This document shows positions 1 to 11,982 of a stretch of DNA of 64,000 nucleotides, one piece after another. Within the stretch, counting starts at the first letter, position 1, and the number at the start of each line of letters is the position of its first letter. The notes under the pieces were generated by a model that did no database searches, was not told where the DNA came from, and was given only the letters and a program-made list of their open reading frames with translations. Where the stretch lies: positions 20,751,851 to 20,815,850 of the forward strand of contig OY986973.1 of the NCBI GenBank assembly GCA_963920575.1, read 5' to 3'. The position numbers were made by a program, and so were the translations under genes. The DNA is from Narthecium ossifragum (lineage: Eukaryota > Streptophyta > Magnoliopsida > Dioscoreales > Nartheciaceae).

Positions 1-1
1 T

Positions 2-2164
2 CGTGCACTGAGCCTTCATGCTTCTTTGCCACATACCTTTTGGGCTGAGAGTGTTTCTACTGCTGTTTACCTGATCAACCGTCTACCTACCACAGTCTTA
101 GGCAACATATCCCCGGTGGAGAGATTATTTGGCTATTCGCCAAATTACAGCCTACTTCGAACTTTTGGATGCACCTGCTATGTCCTGCTTCCGGCCTCAA
201 ACCGTTCAAAGTTAGATGCCAAGTCTGTTAGGTGCATATTCCTAGGTTATTCCGAAACACAAAAGGGCTACAGATGCTATGACTGGTTGGCCAAGAAAAT
301 GCGAATTTCCAGGAATGTTATTTTCTTTGAGAGTACCCCATATTTCTCTAAATCCTCATTATCTACTTCTTGTGAATTTCCTAGTTCTCTTGTTCCTTTG
401 TCTTCATTTTCTAACACTTTGCAGCTTGGTCAGAATGAAGTAGTTCCTCTTCCTTTGCCTCCTCCGACACCACCTCGTGATTCAAGTAATATTTCACCAA
501 CTGAGCCACCGCCTCCACCTGATCCCTTATCTCCATCTCCCCCTCTTGCTCTTAGGCGTCCTCGTCGCAATGTTGGACCACCAAATCGTCTCTCACTTTT
601 TTCAGTCTTAGACCCTATTTCTATTCCCAGATCATACAAGCAAGCATCAAACAGTGACGCATGGAATAAAGCCATGGCCGACGAGCTCGAAGCGTTGGAA
701 TCTAATCGAACCTGGGAGCTCGTCCCTGCTCCTCCAAATCAGTCCATCGTTGGTAGCAGATGGGTCTACACGGTCAAGTTAAATTCAGATGGCTCTCTAG
801 ACCGATATAAAGCGAGGCTCGTTGCTCAAGGCTTTAACCAGGAACATGGAATTGATTATGACGAGGTCTATGCCCCTGTTGCGAAAATGGCCACTGTTCG
901 CACCTTGATTGCTATTGCTGCTACCAAGGACTGGGATATTTTTCAACTGGATGTCAAAAATGCTTTCCTTAATGGCGACCTGTCCGAAACGGTATATATG
1001 CGACCTCCTCCAGGATACTCGCTTCCTTCTCCTCACATGGTCTGTAAGTTGCGCAAGGCGATCTATGGTCTCAAACAAGCTCCTCGAGCTTGGTTTTCCA
1101 AACTAAAAGGCGTTCTTCAAGGTGCTGGTTATGGCCAAAGTCACAATGATTACTCTTTGTTCCATGCGACCACTGCAGGTGGGCGAGTTCTTATTTTGGT
1201 CTATGTAGATGACATCCTAATCACAGGAGATGATCGGCAAGGTATTCAAGATCTGAAGCGAATTCTTCAGCAATCTTTCCACATGAAAGACCTTGGGTTG
1301 GCCACATATTTTCTTGGGTTGGAGATTTCTCGCCACTCTCATGGGTATTTTCTCAGCCAGCGGAAATATATGAGAGATCTTGTAGATCTGGTTGGGCTCA
1401 CAGATGATAAGCAAGTTGACACCCCTTTGGAATTAAATGTCAAGTATACAAAGCTTGATGGCGATCCCATTGATGATCCTACCCTCTATCGAAAGGTGGT
1501 TGGCAGCCTAGTCTACCTTACCGTGACCCGTCCGGATATTGCTCATGCCGTCCATGTCCTTAGCCAATTTGTTTCGGATCCCCGGCGGCTGCATTTGACT
1601 GCCGTCCATCGCCTCATCCGCTATATCCGTTCAACTCCAACTATGGGCCTGTCATATCTTAAGCGATCTCCCTTGGAGTTACATGCATATTCTGATGCAG
1701 ATTATGCGGGCTGTCCTGATTCACGGAAATCCACGAGTGGTTATTGTGTGTTTCTGGGTTCATCTCTAATTTCTTTGAAATCTAAGAAGCAGCCTACCAT
1801 TTCCAAGTCCTCCACAGAATCGGAGTATCGGGCTATGTCCTTGACGTGTGGTGAGGTAGTCTGGCTCCGACGTCTACTTGCTGACTTTGGGATCTCTTGC
1901 TCGTCTCCAACTCCTCTTTTTTGCGACAATGAGAGTGCTGCTAAGATTGCCAACAATCCAATTTTTCATGAGAGGACAAAGCATATAGAGGTAGACTGTC
2001 ATTTTGTTCGTGAAAAATTTGAGCAAGGTGTTGTCTCCCTTCCACATGTTTCTTCCAAGGACCAAGTTGCAGATATCTTCACGAAGGCTCTGTCCAAACG
2101 GCATCACGACTACCTACTTGGCAAACTGATGATGGATCTTCATCAGTTTGAGGGGGAGTGTTAA
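2..2164 (+). CDS. Ty1/Copia retrotransposon polyprotein, 3' part (integrase C-terminus, reverse transcriptase, RNase H)
   Basis: The frame is open from base 2, so the 5' part lies outside the window. It encodes, in order, the end of the integrase (HTFWAES, LINRLPT), a proline-rich linker (about residues 140-185), a reverse transcriptase with the conserved NRTWELV start and the catalytic YVDD (in VYVDDILITGDD), and RNase H with the DADYAG and SKSSTESEYRA motifs. These enzymes copy element RNA into DNA and integrate it. No internal stop or frameshift occurs in 720 codons, so the copy looks fairly young. The stop codon TAA overlaps the start of the 3' LTR (TGTTAA). The short LTR fits an Ale-like Copia lineage, but that is a guess. 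Confidence 0.95.
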   Translation, partial: RALSLHASLPHTFWAESVSTAVYLINRLPTTVLGNISPVERLFGYSPNYSLLRTFGCTCYVLLPASNRSKLDAKSVRCIFLGYSETQKGYRCYDWLAKKMRISRNVIFFESTPYFSKSSLSTSCEFPSSLVPLSSFSNTLQLGQNEVVPLPLPPPTPPRDSSNISPTEPPPPPDPLSPSPPLALRRPRRNVGPPNRLSLFSVLDPISIPRSYKQASNSDAWNKAMADELEALESNRTWELVPAPPNQSIVGSRWVYTVKLNSDGSLDRYKARLVAQGFNQEHGIDYDEVYAPVAKMATVRTLIAIAATKDWDIFQLDVKNAFLNGDLSETVYMRPPPGYSLPSPHMVCKLRKAIYGLKQAPRAWFSKLKGVLQGAGYGQSHNDYSLFHATTAGGRVLILVYVDDILITGDDRQGIQDLKRILQQSFHMKDLGLATYFLGLEISRHSHGYFLSQRKYMRDLVDLVGLTDDKQVDTPLELNVKYTKLDGDPIDDPTLYRKVVGSLVYLTVTRPDIAHAVHVLSQFVSDPRRLHLTAVHRLIRYIRSTPTMGLSYLKRSPLELHAYSDADYAGCPDSRKSTSGYCVFLGSSLISLKSKKQPTISKSSTESEYRAMSLTCGEVVWLRRLLADFGISCSSPTPLFCDNESAAKIANNPIFHERTKHIEVDCHFVREKFEQGVVSLPHVSSKDQVADIFTKALSKRHHDYLLGKLMMDLHQFEGEC
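2150..2158 (+). promoter_or_regulatory. Polypurine tract of the Copia element
   Basis: GAGGGGGAG lies directly before TGTTAACA, the start of the LTR. This is where plus-strand DNA synthesis is primed in LTR retrotransposons. It still codes for the last residues of the polyprotein. Confidence 0.75.
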
Positions 2165-2412
2165 CAGGATTCCTCAATCAACTCCTTCCTTATTTAGTAT
2201 AGCAATTATATAGTAGGATTCATTGTAATTATATAGTAAGATTCATTATAACTTCCTTAAAGGTTACTCCTAATTGAGGAGATGTATATGATATACATAT
2301 GAGTGCAGTTCCCCCGAAGGGGGTGAGGTGTTTTCCTCTCAGCTTGTCTTCTTCCTCTGTTTTCCTCCCAGCTTATCTTTCTTCGTTCTCCATTATATCT
2401 CTGTTATTGACA
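2159..2412 (+). repeat. 3' LTR of the Copia element
   Basis: It starts TGTTAACAGG right after the polypurine tract. The proposed end is TGTTATTGACA near 2412, giving about 254 bp. The start is firm. The end is a best guess, because the 5' LTR is outside the window and no TSD can be compared. Confidence 0.6.
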
Positions 2413-2749
2413 CATTTCACTCCGTTCAGTGGTCCCCTGGTGGTCCTCGGTGGCCCCTCTCCAAAACCCTAGCCCCATTTGACCATAGTTGTGAGAATTC
2501 ATTTCTCTGATCTGGCTCGACCGTGTAGGTCAGGAGTCGTGTCTTGTTGGTATGTTTTCGCGTCAGATGTGATCAGTCGATCGCATGGTTGATTTTGGAC
2601 CTAAAATCATGTCTTGTCGCACGTAATGCACACACGACCTTGGATTGATACATCTGTTTGATTAAACCCTTAGCTACGCTCTCGATCAGAAAATCAGAGT
2701 TCAATCGGGAAAGATCGAAACGGACAGCTCAGATTAAATCCAGCTCACT

Positions 2750-2960
2750 ATAAATACCTTCTCTCTTTCTTTTTTTCTTCTTTCTCCTCCCCCATTTCCT
2801 TTCGTTTCTCTTCTTCTCCTCTGCAGTTCTTAGAGTTTTGAGAGAGAGAGAGAGAGAGTGAGATCCGACGGGTTGGAGGCAGCGACGGAAAGGGGAAAGA
2901 CCTATCTAGGCCATCCTAGGTCGAATTAGCAAGGATTATGAGAGGATTAACTCGTTTAAG
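2750..2960 (+). promoter_or_regulatory. Orphan core promoter and leader exon (TATA box, CT/GA-rich 5' UTR, candidate splice donor)
   Basis: TATAAATA at 2750-2757 is followed by a CT-rich tract, a GA microsatellite (about 2839-2858) and a candidate donor AAG|GTAGG at 2961. The arrangement resembles a plant promoter with a leader intron. No coding exon that would belong to it was found downstream, so it may be the detached 5' end of a gene or of a transposon-captured fragment. Confidence 0.4.
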
Positions 2961-3151
2961 GTAGGATTCTACACCTAAACTTATGTTTAGGGTTTATTAA
3001 GGCTTAGGTTGATTGTTTTCTTGTTTTGTCTCTTCTAGTATGTTTGTTTAGGCTTTGATTTCACCTTACTATGTTTCCTCGGCATTTTGGATGTATTTAT
3101 TTGGGTTTTAACCAATCTTTTTTTTGGAATTTTCATCAGTTTTTCTTCTTT

Positions 3152-3470
3152 AATTAAAATCAGTCAGTTTATGCTTGATCCGGTGATTGATCCATGCATA
3201 ATATCACTTGACCTTCAGAATGAAAGTTTTAGATCTTTGAATCTACCTTTATATTTTGTTAATTTCATATTTTTTTAGGGTTTTGTTTTATGGTTTATAG
3301 TGAATTATCTACTGAACTGTGTCAAAACAGAGTTTTGATTAAAACCAGTCAGTTTATGCTTGATTCTGTGTTACTCCATACATAAGCTCACATGACCTTC
3401 AAGAAGAAAGTTTTCGATTTTCGAGTCTACATTCATATGCCACTAATTTCATATTTTTCAGGTTTTTTTA
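3152..3470. repeat. Diverged tandem duplication, period about 185 bp
   Basis: A block starting ATTAAAATCAGTCAGTTTATG recurs near 3337 as ATTAAAACCAGTCAGTTTATG, and the similarity continues for about 120 bases (ACTTGACCTTCA / ACATGACCTTCA, TAATTTCATATTTTT). It lies in the putative leader intron after 2961. Bases 3471-3827 are AT-rich with nothing recognised. Confidence 0.6.
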
Positions 3471-3827
3471 AGATTGGGAAATTCAGTGGAATATTGATAT
3501 CCAATTGATTTGATTCTTGAATATATTGATCTTAGTGTTTGTTAGGACTGATACGGAGGTTTTGGTTTTAATTTGGGAAGTTTTCGAAGTATTTATGGTC
3601 CCTTTTATCAAATCTGGTCTTAATTGGGAATTAAGGGTTTTCATCGAATTTCTTTTCCTTTTTTAACTAACTTTCGGATATGTGATTTGGGGTATGCAAA
3701 TGAGTAGGAATACCAATTTTCATGTCAATTGGTTGAATGTATTAAAAGTTATGTTATGTTGATATTACTAGTTTCCCTTGCGAAAGATTAATAAATTGAT
3801 CTTAATCAACCATGTTATATATATGTA

Positions 3828-4601
3828 CTAGCGGATCCCCGTGCAAATTGCCTGGTTTGCCAATCACACCCACCTCTCTCATTATCTCTTTCGTAACCAC
3901 CCCCACCACACCCAACTCTTCATATACCAATGAATTCAGTTATTTTTAGAAATAACTAAGTTCGTGTGATGGGGGTGATTCTAAACCATCATATATAAAT
4001 ATTCTAAACTCTTATAGGTCGTCCGATGTAAGTAAAATCATGTCTTATATAGATAGATTATATATATTTAGACCCATATGTGGGGTCGAGCCCTATCAAT
4101 AAAGAATGTTGTTAACCATGGCGTGATGACCCCCGAAAATGTGTAGAATAAATATGCCGAATGTGTGCCTTTGTTTGTGTAGATTAAATGGTCTGAAGGT
4201 GTGTCATGTATGACTATACTTGTATAATATTGTTGCCTAGTTGTTGTTTGATCTAAGATGGTTGCCGGCGTGTATAAAAAAAATAATGGAACATATGAAA
4301 AAAAAAATTATATTTCTCATCACCATCTTGAAATTTTTATGTATCAAATCTTATGTTTATTGGTATTAAAAGTTAAATAATAGAACACATGAAATGAAAT
4401 TTAGATATCTCATCATCTTGAAACTTTTATGGATGCTCATATCAAATGTTATGTTTATTTGTAGAAAAAATGAATGGAGCACATGTAATAATTTGAAGAT
4501 GTTAGAAAAATCTAAAAACGTGTAAAGCCATTCATTTGCATGTGCTACAAAGGAAGGAACAAATAGACAGATATGTATCTCTATCTCTTTATATATATAG
4601 A
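3828..4601 (-). mobile_element. Candidate non-autonomous Helitron, same terminus family as the one at 30224-34861
   Basis: On the minus strand the segment ends GCACGGGGATCCGCTAG|T, very close to GCACGGGCATCCACTAG|T at the end of the Helitron at 30224. The proposed 5' end, TCTATATATATAAAGAG, reads from 4601 on the minus strand. The 3' hairpin is weak and the 5' flank is a GATA repeat instead of a clean A^T site. It has no coding content. Confidence 0.4.
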
Positions 4602-4954
4602 ATAGATAGATAGATAGATATAAAAATGAGAGAGACAGAGAACCAAAAAGTAGGAAAGGTGGGTCCCACGTGTTGATAATAAATTAGAAGTTCAATTATG
4701 ATATGTTTAATAGAGAGATAGAGAGAATTGGGGGCAATTCTCCACGTGTCGAGCACATATTGGCCAAACAGAGAGAGGAGAGAGAACAAGAGAGAGAATA
4801 GAATAGAATAGCTACTACGTTTTTGAAACGTGGCAAAATCGAGTTTCTTGTTAGATCGGCCTGGTTTTAGTTCAGAGCCGCATAGAAACGGTTCACAAAA
4901 ATACGGGGGACAAGATAAAAATATTATAAGAAACCACAAGTTACTAATACATAA

Positions 4955-5103
4955 CTAATCCTTGGTTTTAATTTTAAAGCTTTGTACTTGATAGCTGAAA
5001 AGCTCAACTAATTCAAAAGCAAATGCATCGTCGTCTCCATTCGACGACGAATGATTAAAGAAGCTATTTTCTATTGTCATTATTATGTCCGGCCTACCAC
5101 GGC

Positions 5104-5155
<52 letters not shown>

Positions 5156-5194
5156 TCCAAACTCCCAAAACCCTCCACCTGTATCCGTCTCCAT
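4955..5194 (-). other. Small aspartate-rich open frame, possibly a gene fragment
   Basis: METDTGGGFWEFG is followed by 17 aspartates, then GRGRPDIIMTIENSFFNHSS; the frame is 79 codons. The aspartate run is encoded by an ATC/GAT microsatellite (about 5105-5155). A donor-like CAA|GTACAA occurs near the end. The flanks read like protein, but no family was recognised and no further exon was found, so it could be a broken exon or chance. Confidence 0.25.
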
Positions 5195-5513
5195 TGCTCT
5201 GATCTATATATAATAAGGTAGTGGCTGTTTTGGTGCCTCGAACTAAGACTATTTGGATGGATTGCTTATTTTTGTTAGGCCATCCATATCAGCTTCCTTA
5301 TCTATCTTTTTTATAATATTTCAATATATATTACTTCCCTACTTTACAGCTTCCCTATTTACAACACCCCACATCAACTTCCCTAAATCATTCCCTACAT
5401 CATTAAAATACTCATCCCTCCATCTTTCTTTTCATATTCTATTCTTCATTTATTATTTTGCATTCATATAATTATAGAATTTATATTATATTACATAATT
5501 AAACTTTGAAAAA

Positions 5514-5690
5514 TTGTTTATTAATTAAAATAATATATAGAAATAATAATATATAATTTTATGCCAATACTTCTATTAATTAAACTTTAAAGCCATTGTT
5601 TATTAATTAAAATAATATATAGAAATAATAATATATAATTTTATGCTAATACTTCTATTAATTAAACTTTGAAGCCATTGTTTTAATGCC
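5514..5690. repeat. AT-rich tandem repeat, period 82 bp, about two copies
   Basis: TTGTTTATTAATTAAAATA at 5514 recurs at 5596, and the following 70 bases match almost exactly, including AATACTTCTATTAATTAAAC. The rest of 5200-5760 is AT-rich with no gene seen. Confidence 0.8.
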
Positions 5691-5759
5691 AATACTTTTA
5701 TTAAATAAATATATGAATTAGCATTTTTTAATATAAATTAATATATAGTGAGTCCTACG

Positions 5760-5815
5760 ATGCATGCATCCCACGATACATGCGTCCCACGATGCTTGCA
5801 TCCCACGATTCAAGC
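5760..5815. repeat. 16-bp tandem repeat, about 3.5 copies
   Basis: The unit is close to GATGCATGCATCCCAC, with variants GATACATGCGTCCCAC and GATGCTTGCATCCCAC. It adjoins AACCAAACGCCCC, a sequence common near small DNA transposon ends; no complete element was defined. Confidence 0.75.
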
Positions 5816-6258
5816 AACCAAACGCCCCCAAAGGGAAGCTGATGCAGCTCCCCCAAAGACCATCTCCCCTATATTTCCTATCCTATTATAGGGTAGAGAG
5901 ACATATAGGGCATCTGACGCAGTCCTCATGCTTCTTACTAAATTTCAGTTACATATAGTCATTTGTTTTGGTTATCTTATTGAAGGATCTTACCATATAT
6001 AGAGCAGAGTTGCCAACCAACAGGCAACAGCAAAGAAAGCTCTAGATATCAAAACAGATGGTGGAGTGTTTAAATCGCAAGCAATGTTGGGCAAGCAAGC
6101 CATTTATCTTGTTCGTCGCCAGGGATAAGTTGTTTGGCAGCTCATTTTGACGTCCTGTATTCATAGATCTAATAATGAGTGGAACCGACACTAGTAAATT
6201 TTTTATTTTTCTCTAAGGCTAAGCTCTTTCTTTAGTCATTTTGACTCATCTACTCAAA

Positions 6259-6720
6259 ATAAATAAATAAATAAACACATCCCTTTCCTTGAAAGTTATG
6301 TTTGTAAACGCCACACGAGAAAGTGCGAATCGATCAATAACGCACAGACAAATGGTCGGTCAAAAAGAAATGCTGCTGATGCTGCTGCTGCTGCTTAACA
6401 AAACAAGCCACGCCAATTCTGCGATTCCAAATCACCAAGCATTTGGATTTGGAACTGGAAGGCCAATTCCAGAGACATCACACAAAACATGGCATCTAAT
6501 CAGCTTACGTAAAGTAAATGAGTGAGTAAATAAATAAACACATCACCACGTGGGAAAGTGCGAATCGACCAACAACACACAGACAAACACTCAGTCAATT
6601 TCAAGCCAAAGCCAGTTCGGCGATTCCAAATCGCCAACCATTCTTTATTGCCATTTGGAAGGACAATTCACCATTGACATCGCATCTCTAATCAGCTGCT
6701 TACGAAAATCCAGTGACCAT
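6259..6720. repeat. Diverged segmental duplication upstream of the GGP-like gene
   Basis: The order AAATAAATAAACACATC, GAAAGTGCGAATCGA, CACAGACAAA, AAGCCA, GCGATTCCAAATC, CCAATTC/ACAATTC, GACATC occurs twice, from about 6259 and about 6527, with unequal spacing. The copies lie 0.9-1.4 kb upstream of the gene start. The bases 6721-7465 show no gene. Confidence 0.65.
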
Positions 6721-7465
6721 CTAGTGGCACGTCTGAGCTGGCATCCTCGCCTCACTCCACCCACTACGACGAACTCGATCATAACTAAGAGAAAAGTCGG
6801 AAAAATATTCACTTTCCATCCGAATTTATAAATTATTATCCACGTTTATCAATAATTACTGGAGTTAAAATATAAAGATTGTGTGGGACTCAAAAATAAG
6901 CGAGAGATACACCCAACTCACGTGTGGAAAACAAGCTACTCTGGACAGTGAATTTTGAACCACTAGATTACAATACATCAATTGTGTGGGGGCGACGCTC
7001 GTTACAGATGCCAGCCGTCAAAACCCAGTTGGTGGATTAGCGTGGGATTAGTGTAAAAGTTAAAAGGGTATTTTGATCATAAATTAGGTAAAACTAACAA
7101 CAACTGTCAGTGAGTCAGTGAGTAGACCCCTTACCTCTTAAAACTTTCCATAGGAGGAAACCTAGTGCCAAATTTCTGAATAATTTAATCCCAACCGTCC
7201 ACGCATGATTTAATACTTATCGGAGCGGCCTGCGATAACATTTTGGTATTGCAGGCTGCCGATACGCCAGCTTGCCAGCACATCTCGTTCGATGCCGCCC
7301 AATCACGGATTGCCACGTCGGCCATTGGTGCAAGACAGTGTCTGGAATTATTATTCTAAGGAGGCAATTCTCAATTAGCATTACCTTATAATTTGAAGCT
7401 AGAAATACGGGTGGCAGGGATGGTAATTAAGTTAAGAATCCAGCCTTGTTTCTAGAGACTAAGCC

Positions 7466-7473
7466 TATAAAAG
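7466..7473 (+). promoter_or_regulatory. TATA box of the GGP-like gene
   Basis: TATAAAAG lies about 210 bases before the start codon at 7678. A leader with a CCACCACCACC tract follows, which fits a normal plant core promoter. Confidence 0.65.
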
Positions 7474-7677
7474 CCCTCCAAATCGTTTGTACGATCCATT
7501 TCGAATAGGAATTATATATATTATCTATCTATATATCCATCGGAGGAGCTCCGCCGTTTCTTCTTCCCAAAAAAACCACCACCACCACCGGGTCGGGTGG
7601 TTTTCTGGGAGGAAGAGAGAGGAGGATCTCCTCCTTATAGAGAGTTAGGCATTCATTAGGTGTAGGTCTAGGAGGAA

Positions 7678-10600
7678 ATGGAGAAGAAGAGGTTCGCCGT
7701 GCTGCTGTGCGCGGAGGACTCCGACTACGTGCGGAAGGTGCACGGCGGGTACTTCGGCGTGTTCTTGAAGCTCCTCGGCAGCGAGGGGGAGGAGGAGGAG
7801 TGGGAGGTGTTCCGCGCGGCCAGGGGCGAGCTCCCCAGCGGGGACGAGGAAATCGACGCCTACGACGGGTTCGTCATCACCGGGAGCTGCAACGACGCCC
7901 ACGGCGATGATCCGTGGATCCGCGACCTCATCGCCTTCCTCCGCCGCCTCGACTCCATGCGGAAGAAGGTCCTCGGCGTCTGCTTTGGCCACCAGGTACC
8001 GTACCTCCGCCATTAATGCCGCCAATCGTTTTAGAAGCGAAGAAATTTCTTCATTGATTGGCGAGAAGTATTCTTCTTTTCGATTTATCCCCAATTTGGA
8101 TTGTTTTTTCCGCCAATGGAAATTTAACTCTTATATTCCCCAAATTCGCTCCAAATCAAACTTAGGCTTTTTACGCATTTATCCTTGAAAAGCTTTCAAA
8201 TTCCACATTTATTGTGAAATTATATATATAAAAACTTTCAAATTAGATGTTTATCCTTCAAAACTTTTAAATTCCACTTATTTATATATCCTTCAAATAG
8301 CTTGACTATGAGAATTAAAAAAAAAAAAGATATTTATGTAAGAAGCTAAAGATTTGAGGGATATATAAATGTGTAATTTGATGGTTTTTCAGGGTCAAAA
8401 TATAAAGTACCCATTGAAATATAGAAGCAAAGGGGGGTATATTGGCAATTATACTATTGGTCCAACGGCTGTCTGTGCTAAGGTTTTGACGGTGCTAAAT
8501 CTCTGACATAATTAGGGTCAATGGTGCAGTTGCAAGGTAGCTTAAAAATATTTACAACTAGATGCCAACCTTCTTGGCATGGGGCGCAGATTCTTATTCT
8601 TATATATAAGCGAATAATAGCATCTTATCTTTTAAAAAGGTTTCAAGTGGGAAAAATCTTTATTTTTTTATAATGCAGAATCTCATCATAATTATCAATC
8701 AAATTTTTGCTCGAGAAGACAGCATATTCGTCCAAATTGATCAATATTCGTTTTTTTTGGTATGTGAATAACACGTGGAATCACGGAACCACCGAACAGA
8801 TCACATGATGGATGCCATATATGCCAAAACAAATGCAGACAAAGTATAGAAAAGATAAAAGAGTACGAATTTAACGCAGTGTAGGGGTTGCCCCCCCAAT
8901 AGATGTGACCCATGCGTTTCAAAACAAATTCAAGACAGAAGGTTAGAAGCCAAACATACACGTTACAGGTGGTTGTCCAATCTCATGACAGCAGATGGAC
9001 ACCCTGTGTGACAGTCATGTGCACATGGGCTCTTCAGCCACTAGTTGGAGTACGTGTGTCATTTGCTGTGTGAGGGACAATACGCTGAGATATTGGAAGG
9101 TTTCATCTGACCCACAAACGACCTCTCTTTTTCTGGTGGTGAGTTCTAAGAATTAGAATGCGGGTCAATCTGATGCTACACTTGATGATGATCTGTGCCA
9201 AATGTAGTAGGAGAAGCTCAAGTGCATATGTAAACATGCAGCTTCTTTGATGTTCTGGTTAATACTTCACTTTAGCTGTCTTTTGTTGGTGACATCTTAG
9301 CGTATTGTCCCTTACACAGCAAATTACACACACGTACTCCTAGTGGCTGAAGAATTTGTGGAGATTCAGCTAAAACTCTGCCTATGAGTCGATGATTAAA
9401 GGTTGAATTCAGCCTAAGGTATGAGAACTAGGATAGCGTTGCAGGATAGGACATGGCCGGAATGCTAAGAGTCTAAGACTAGAAAATTTAGAGGTTTGTA
9501 CATGAAGGTCTATGTGTATATCTTGAATAGTAGGTGAAAGCCCACTATTTCGAAGAGCATTTAGTTGGTATTTTATGCAAGACTGTGTAAATGAATGCAG
9601 ATTTTGTGCCGAGCATTGGGGGGGAAGACCGGGCGAGCTATCAAGGGATGGGATCTTGGAGTGACCAGCGTCAATTTCTCTCGCTCTTCGAAGTTGTTCT
9701 CTTCTCTACACGTTCCTTCCTCCCTTGCAATCATCGAATGCCATCGTGATGAGGTTGGTGAAGGAGACAATCTTTGTAAATGTTATTCATCACGTTTGTT
9801 CTTGTGTTGAAATAAATCCCGGGTGCTTTTTAGTTGCTAATTTTTATTTATGTAGGTATGGGAGCTGCCCCCAATGGCTGAAGTGCTGGCATGGTCGGAC
9901 AAGACAACGGTAGAGATGTTCAGGTGTGGAGACCATATCATGGGTATCCAGGGCCACCCTGAATACACCAAGGACATTGTTCTGAACCTTGTGGACCGAC
10001 TCCTGCAACGTAACCTCATTCAGGTAAACTCTGGTTCTTATATCATTGAAATTGATCTGTAGTCAACTCTTCTGCTTCGAGAGCTCAATACTAGTCGATA
10101 TAAAATTACTCCAAAATAATAATGTAAAACTCAGATTAACACTTGTATGTAGCTAAAAATAAAACAGACCTGATGTTGAGATCAGGATGATGTGTCTGCT
10201 TTTTTGTTTTGACATTCAGTATAAGAAGAAATAAACCATGTTTTGAAGTACGAATTCTGCTGATGTAGTTCCGAGAAATCCAGCAAACTTAGAGACACTT
10301 GAATCAAGTTTAAGAGCAAACAACTCTTCAAAACCTTGACATAGCTAGGATGAGTACTAACCACTGGCTTACCATCTCAAGGGGCAAAAAGCCCATGCTC
10401 ATAATACAAAGCATGTTCTAACAGCCAAAAGCTGAAGATTTGAGGTTATCTTTGTCAATCAATAACTAAGAATTGGCCCAAATGTTAGAATAGAAAGCGA
10501 CCAAATCTTATGTGATCATGGAGAAGAACCAAGTGACACTTGATTTGGTTCTTAGCTGCAGCTGGCTTAGCTAGCTTCTAAGCACCAAGCAGAGCTGACA

Positions 10601-11982
10601 GCTATTGCCTAGTGTCTTGCCATCTCTCATTCCTATTATCTCTGGCTCATCTCAATTAGTAATGTACTTAAGGAATGAAGATAGTATGAAATCCATACGT
10701 TGCTCAAACTTTTGTACCTGTGAAGTGTTACATGCCCTGAACTTCTGTTCATGGCGTAGTGATGAAACTTGTGACCTCTTCAAGCCTTAGTGGTAGCAAG
10801 TTATGTAAATGAATTGCATTGGAGAATCTATGATGTGGAGAAGTAAGTGTCGTCTTGTGATGTGCCCCTGTAATTTGTCTAAGGCCCTGTGTGGGATATT
10901 TGCCTCCTAAGCCTTGGTATTTGGTTCAACTAATAAAGACAAAAGGGCTATCATAACCTAATGAACTGTTAGTTGTTCAATACGTCATTCTGCAGCTGGT
11001 TACTTTGTCAGTTAGGTAGATTGGGCTTCTTTTGCACTCGTCACCTTCCTTTACAATCTGGCATCTTTTACTTGAAACTTTTGATTGTTATTGTGTTTGT
11101 TCATTATTTACGTCAGCTATTGAACCCTTACCCTTTATATGACAACATTGGTAGAAGACCGGTTTCAATCATTACATGTTTCAGTAACAAGGCAATTAGG
11201 AACACTTGACCTTTATTTCTTCCAGGAATCATGATGACATCTAATCACGTCGTTTCGATCTGCCAAAACCTAGCTTTTGCTTTTTTCGCATATATCATGC
11301 ATCTTTCTGAAATTTCAACAATGATTTTGATTCTTCCTTGCAATTCAAACCTTTCTGTACGAGTCCAGCCGTTCCTCCTCAACAATCACAGTAAACCTCT
11401 AGCAGGTGAATTTTCTCTCTCCATCTTGTTTTCTATTGCTGCTAAAGATAGCTGGCACCGGGAAACAACTATTCCAAATTTTCATTTGCTTGCTCTAGAG
11501 CAGATCCAGATGTAAAGTTCATCACATAGATAGGAATAAATGTAGAAATATCATATTGTGAACCTTGTGTTAAACCCCGAAAAATTTGCTGCCTCTATCG
11601 GATCAAAAATAGTACCTATTAAGGCTTTTAGGAAACGATTAACCAACTTATTGGTTGGAAAGGTAGGATGTTATGAATTTTAGAATTGTATCAAACTTCT
11701 GCAGCGACTGCCTTTGTAGTTGTTCTGCATTTTCTGGGAAACTATGCTCGAGCTCGCCATGTATCATTTATTACTTCTCCTTTTAGATCAATCCAGTTCC
11801 TTTTTTCTTCGACTTGTGGATGATCTTGAATTGTTATATTGTCAAGACCGGAACTAATTCAGAACTTCCTGCAGGGTTGCCATGTTGAGGCAGCAACGGC
11901 AAGCTTAGATGCACATGAGCCGGATCGAGAGGCATGGAAGAAGCTCTGCAGAAGTTTTCTCATGGGGAAACTCCTAACTTAG
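7678..11982 (+). CDS. Gamma-glutamyl-peptidase-like class I glutamine amidotransferase, four exons, complete
   Basis: Exons are 7678-7995, 9601-9753, 9856-10023 and 11875-11982; all junctions are phase 0 with GT/AG borders, giving 248 residues, the usual family size. The protein starts MEKKRFAVLLCAEDSDYV. It has the nucleophile elbow VCFGHQ (Cys102) at the end of exon 1 and IQGHPEYTKD with His191 and Glu193 in exon 3, so the Cys-His-Glu triad is complete. Plant relatives (GGP1 type) are cytosolic and remove gamma-glutamate from glutathione conjugates in glucosinolate, camalexin and related sulfur metabolism; the substrate here is inferred only from family. Exon 1 is very GC-rich and the later exons are not, as in many monocot genes. 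The 3' UTR probably ends around 12.2 kb. Confidence 0.93.
9032..9352. mobile_element. Foldback (MITE-like) element in intron 1 of the GGP-like gene
   Basis: The arm 9032-9086 (starting CTTCAGCCACTAG) is the near-perfect reverse complement of 9299-9352 (ending CTAGTGGCTGAAG). About 210 bases separate the arms. No clear TSD is visible, so the superfamily is unknown. The rest of intron 1 (7996-9600) is AT-rich with no recognised gene. Confidence 0.75.
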
